Shown here in pieces: positions 61,255 through 64,000 of a stretch of DNA of 64,000 nt. Every line of letters begins with the position of its first letter. Positions within the stretch are counted from its first letter, which is position 1. Origin of the DNA: DASQYE01 sp035940775 (GTDB taxonomy: Bacteria; Acidobacteriota; Blastocatellia; Pyrinomonadales; Pyrinomonadaceae); contig DASZEN010000011.1 in NCBI GenBank assembly GCA_035940775.1, positions 294,888 to 358,887 of the forward strand, read 5' to 3'. The translations under genes were made by a program, and so were the position numbers. A model generated the notes under the pieces. That model had not been told where the DNA came from. It was given only the letters and a program-made list of their open reading frames with translations, and searched no databases.

Positions 61255-61510
61255 GCTCGATGCCTAATTCGTAAATAGCATGAATGACAACGCAGATGTT
61301 GTGGCAAAGCACCTTGCATAACGCCTCATTGATCTGCGCGACTTTCGTTCTACTCCGCAAACCATCTCCGAACTTGCTCTTTATCATGTGGAACGTTGTC
61401 TCTACGTTGCTGCGCTTGTGATAGTGACGCATGAAGTTGGCCTGATTGTGGCTATGGAGATGAAACATGCGTTTCCAAAGAGACGGGCTTTTCTCTGTCG
61501 GGGCCGGATT
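61169..61510. mobile_element. Module M5: truncated transposon remnant
   Basis: Keeps a complete left end of TGTG type and the 3' part of a transposase closest to that of M2. Homology stops at about 61,480-61,510, with an in-frame stop just beyond, and no right end or core follows. The right edge of the array has therefore been deleted or overwritten. Confidence 0.7.
61193..61510 (-). pseudogene. C-terminal remnant of an M2-type transposase
   Basis: The last 100 or so residues survive: WKRMFHLHSHNQANF, the YREK signature YHKRSNVETTFHMIK, and the tail EPTFWEEPTFCENTASSQKV as in M2. Both catalytic Asp residues and the N-terminus are missing, so it cannot act alone. Confidence 0.85.
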
Positions 61511-61684
61511 TTAGGGGAAGGCTCAAAAGTACGGCCGTTGGGGCTGCTGTGCGGGCCCGGGGATTTATTTTGTGTGTAATTAATTTTACATGATTTATAA
61601 TGGGGGGCAGAATTTGACGGATACGTGGGATCACCTGTGTAGCTCTGTAGTTCGACATATTCTGATTGGAGGCCATGCTCCCTC

Positions 61685-62470
61685 ATGCAAACCTCAAGGC
61701 GGCGAGTCCTCTGCGCCGAGCCCCATGCCGATACCTGTTCTCTGCTTAATCATCTGCTTGAGCAGTCCAATTACGAAGTTCTATCCGCGAAAAATGTCGC
61801 CGACGCTTTAACTCTGGCGCGCGGACAGCCTTTCGATCTATACCTTCTCAGCGACAGGTATGATGACGGCACTGCTCTCGATCTGTGCAGACAACTCCGC
61901 CAATTCGACTCACACACGCCGATACTCTTTTACTCGACCTACGCCCGCGAATCTGATAGACGAAGCGGTGTGGACGCGGGCGCGCAGGGCTACCTGGTCA
62001 AGCCCGGCGACGTTTTCGAGCTGGCCGATACTGTCAGCCGTCTGATCCAGCAAACCGAGCATGCCAGGGCAGAAAATTCCGACCTTCCAGACAATGCTGC
62101 ACCGGGCGGGGCGGATCGGAAGCTTGAAACTGATTCGGAACGCCGTGGCAGCCAGCGCGTTCGTCACTCCCTGCCGCTGGTCGTATATGGCGTCGATGCG
62201 GTCGGCGAGGAGTTCGAGAGCGAAACTGTGCTCGGCGATCTAAGCTCGGGCGGATTCTACCTGCAACTCCCGCGTCACGTTGAGCGGGGCGCGAAGCTGA
62301 GCCTCGTAGTCCGTTTGTCGACCACCGAGCCGAGCAATGCGCCCGCCCGTCGCGTGGCCGTCAACGGCAGAGTCGCGCGCACGGAGCCGCGGTCTGACGG
62401 TGTCTGGGGATTGGGCATCGAGCTTCACAATGTTGATTTTCTGGACGCCTGGGCCTGGGCTCTGCGATGA
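61685..62470 (+). CDS. Atypical receiver domain plus PilZ domain
   Basis: A 261-residue protein. Residues 1-125 resemble a response-regulator receiver (LVKP with the conserved Lys near 109), but the acidic pocket reads CAEPHAD and the phosphoacceptor strand is DLYLLSDRYDDG, so the usual Asp is displaced or replaced by Ser56. Residues 150-261 are a PilZ domain: RRGSQRVRHSLPL (RxxxR) and DLSSGGFYLQL, expected to bind cyclic di-GMP. Probably a c-di-GMP effector controlling surface functions. It is high-GC, outside the transposon array. Confidence 0.78.
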   Translation: MQTSRRRVLCAEPHADTCSLLNHLLEQSNYEVLSAKNVADALTLARGQPFDLYLLSDRYDDGTALDLCRQLRQFDSHTPILFYSTYARESDRRSGVDAGAQGYLVKPGDVFELADTVSRLIQQTEHARAENSDLPDNAAPGGADRKLETDSERRGSQRVRHSLPLVVYGVDAVGEEFESETVLGDLSSGGFYLQLPRHVERGAKLSLVVRLSTTEPSNAPARRVAVNGRVARTEPRSDGVWGLGIELHNVDFLDAWAWALR

Positions 62471-62729
62471 TTCGGCCACTGGTCGGGACGGCCGAAGCCG
62501 CCGGTCTGCTCTACGTGCCGTTGTAATTCCAGGCCGCGCCGGAAAAGATTCAATCTCGCTTTAAATCAAGCCTTTCCGGAATATCTCTTTGCATGGGCCC
62601 GCGTTCTGGCCCTATACTGTAACAGTAGTCCCCCTGAAGCCCCTTTTGCCAGAACTATCTCCTCAAAAAACCCTGCCGGGGCAGGCCGAGGTTCTGCCAT
62701 TTATCAGCGCTTGCGACGAAGAGAACTAA
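62471..62729. other. Intergenic region upstream of the sensor gene
   Basis: No gene recognised. CCTGCC/GGCAGG near 62,682-62,695 is a short palindrome; no T-run follows it. The sensor promoter is not identifiable. Confidence 0.3.
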
Positions 62730-64000
62730 ATGTCTGAAGAACTTCTAGAGAATGAGCAGCCGTCTGTCGTAGAGACAAAGGCGGACGGCCAGCAACCGGC
62801 GGAATCATCGCGCGTAAGCGGAGAGCTCTCCAGCCTGATGGTCGAGAGCGTGACGGACTACGCCATCTTCGCCATAGACACCCGCGGCCGAGTTTTGAGC
62901 TGGAACACAGGCGCTCAAAACATCTTCGGCTACCGGGAAGCGGAGATCGTGGGGCGCGACGCCTCCATCGTCTTCACGCCTGAAGACATAGAAAGCGGCG
63001 CACCCGTGCTCGAATTGCGGACGGCTGAAAGCGAAGGCCGGGCTGAGGACGAGCGCTGGCACGTGCGTCAAGACGGCTCGCGGTTCTGGGCCAGTGGAAT
63101 AGTGACGCCCCTGCGGGACGAAGCGGGGAGCTTGCGCGGCTTCGTCAAAGTGGCCCGCGATAATACTGAAGGGAGGCAGGCCGAGGAGACGCTGCGGCAG
63201 AGAGAGGAAGAACTCACGGACTTCTTCGAGAACGCGGCGGTCGGCTTGCACTGGGTCGGCCCCGACGGAACTATTCTGTGGGTAAATCAGGCCGAGCTGG
63301 ATTTGCTCGGCTACACGCGCGAGGAGTACCTGGGGCACAACATCGCGGAATTTCATGCTGACCGTGATGTTATAGATGACATTCTACGCAGATTGACGAA
63401 CAACGAGACGCTCAATAGTTGCGAGGCTCGACTGCGCTGCAAAGACGGCTCGCTCCGCCACGTATTGATAAGCTCTAACGTGCGACGCCGGGACGGCAAG
63501 TTTATACACACGCGCTGCTTCACGCGCGACATCAGCGAGCGCAAGAGGATCGAAGAGGACTTGCGCGAACAGAGGGAAACGCTCGAAACCGTGAATCGTG
63601 TCGGACAACTGCTCACGGCCGAGCTGGATCAGCAGAGGCTCGTGCAGGCCGTGACGGACGCCGCCACCCAAATCACGGGCGCGCATTTCGGCTCCTTCTT
63701 CTATAACCTGATCGACGAGCGCGGGGAATCCTACATGCTCTACACGCTCTCGGGCGTGCCGCGCGAGGCGTTCGCACATTTTCCGATGCCGCGCAACACA
63801 GACATCTTCAACCCGACCTTCAAGGGCGAGGGCACTCTGCTCCTCGCAGATGTCAAAAAAGACCCGCGCTACGGCAAAAACTCGCCTTATTACGGGATGC
63901 CTGAGGGCCACCTGCCGGTGACCAGCTACCTGGCCGTGCCCGTCATCTCGCGCTCGGGCGAAGTGATCGGCGGTCTGTTCTTCGGCCACCCGGAGCCGGG
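62730..64000 (+). CDS. PAS-PAS-GAF sensor protein, 3' end outside window
   Basis: Starts MSEELLENEQ and stays open to the window end (423 codons). PAS 1 (residues about 38-145: DYAIFAIDTRGRVLSWNTGA, FGYREAEIVGRDA), PAS 2 (about 160-280: AVGLHWVGPDGTILWVNQAE, DISERKRIEEDLREQ), then a GAF domain from about 295 (TDAATQITGAHFGSFFYNLI). A histidine-kinase or diguanylate-cyclase output probably lies beyond the edge. Next to the PilZ protein, a cyclic-di-GMP or two-component role is possible. Confidence 0.85.
   Translation, partial: MSEELLENEQPSVVETKADGQQPAESSRVSGELSSLMVESVTDYAIFAIDTRGRVLSWNTGAQNIFGYREAEIVGRDASIVFTPEDIESGAPVLELRTAESEGRAEDERWHVRQDGSRFWASGIVTPLRDEAGSLRGFVKVARDNTEGRQAEETLRQREEELTDFFENAAVGLHWVGPDGTILWVNQAELDLLGYTREEYLGHNIAEFHADRDVIDDILRRLTNNETLNSCEARLRCKDGSLRHVLISSNVRRRDGKFIHTRCFTRDISERKRIEEDLREQRETLETVNRVGQLLTAELDQQRLVQAVTDAATQITGAHFGSFFYNLIDERGESYMLYTLSGVPREAFAHFPMPRNTDIFNPTFKGEGTLLLADVKKDPRYGKNSPYYGMPEGHLPVTSYLAVPVISRSGEVIGGLFFGHPEP

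Noticed and set aside
40896..61510. Prophage or integrative conjugative element
   Set aside because: No structural, lysis, integrase, relaxase or conjugation genes are present; only transposases and small cargo sets.

Overview
The window looks like a chromosomal segment of a high-GC soil or environmental bacterium. The gene style (bi-domain alcohol dehydrogenase/Gfo-Idh-MocA protein, S8 protease with a repeat tail, dispersed GATGAGGG-type palindromes) suggests Acidobacteriota, perhaps Blastocatellia. This is an inference from gene families only; no rRNA gene is present to settle it.

Region 1 (about 200-38,200) is a large surface-polysaccharide cluster, mostly on the + strand with tightly spaced or overlapping genes. 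It starts with precursor enzymes (WbpA-type UDP-HexNAc dehydrogenase, WecB-type 2-epimerase), then a heparinase II/III-like protein and an MBL-fold hydrolase. It also holds three asparagine-synthase-type amidotransferases, six SAM methyltransferases, several glycosyltransferases, two GT39-like membrane enzymes, a Wzx-like flippase, a nucleotide-sugar epimerase, a polyprenyl-phosphate sugar-1-P transferase and an O-antigen ligase/polymerase. The combination suggests an acidic polymer whose uronic acids are partly amidated and methylated. A strong bidirectional terminator at 38,317-38,357 closes it.

Region 2 (38,382-40,448, minus strand) is a secreted subtilisin-like protease ending in about 25 near-identical hexapeptides. 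Next to it lies a C-rich, G-poor stretch (40,645-40,790) whose minus strand has a G-quadruplex pattern.

Region 3 (40,896 to about 61,510) is visibly AT-richer and is the unusual part. It is a head-to-tail array of four complete transposon-like modules (M1-M4) and one truncated module (M5). Each complete module has one related YREK-type DDE transposase and its own cargo. All five junctions carry CATACGTGAG in the same orientation. Each module is bounded by 17-bp inverted ends (type ACTTTNNNNGCAANGCC). Every right end has three transposase-site-like motifs spaced 20 and 18 bp, and the middle letters of the motif (GAGG, GGGG/CGGG or TGTG) are characteristic of the module. Cargo: M1 has an XRE regulator, a lipoprotein, membrane proteins and a metallophosphoesterase fused to a P-loop NTPase. 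M2 has a tRNA-like gene, a zinc-ribbon membrane protein, an XRE regulator, a prokaryotic Argonaute that appears catalytically dead, and a helical-repeat membrane protein that is a candidate effector. M3 has a HEPN-like protein. M4 has a DUF433/PIN-like toxin-antitoxin pair and a two-TM protein. The array reads as a defence island built by repeated insertion of related cargo transposons at one short target.

Region 4 (61,685-64,000) returns to high-GC DNA with an atypical receiver-PilZ protein and the start of a PAS-PAS-GAF sensor protein that runs off the window.
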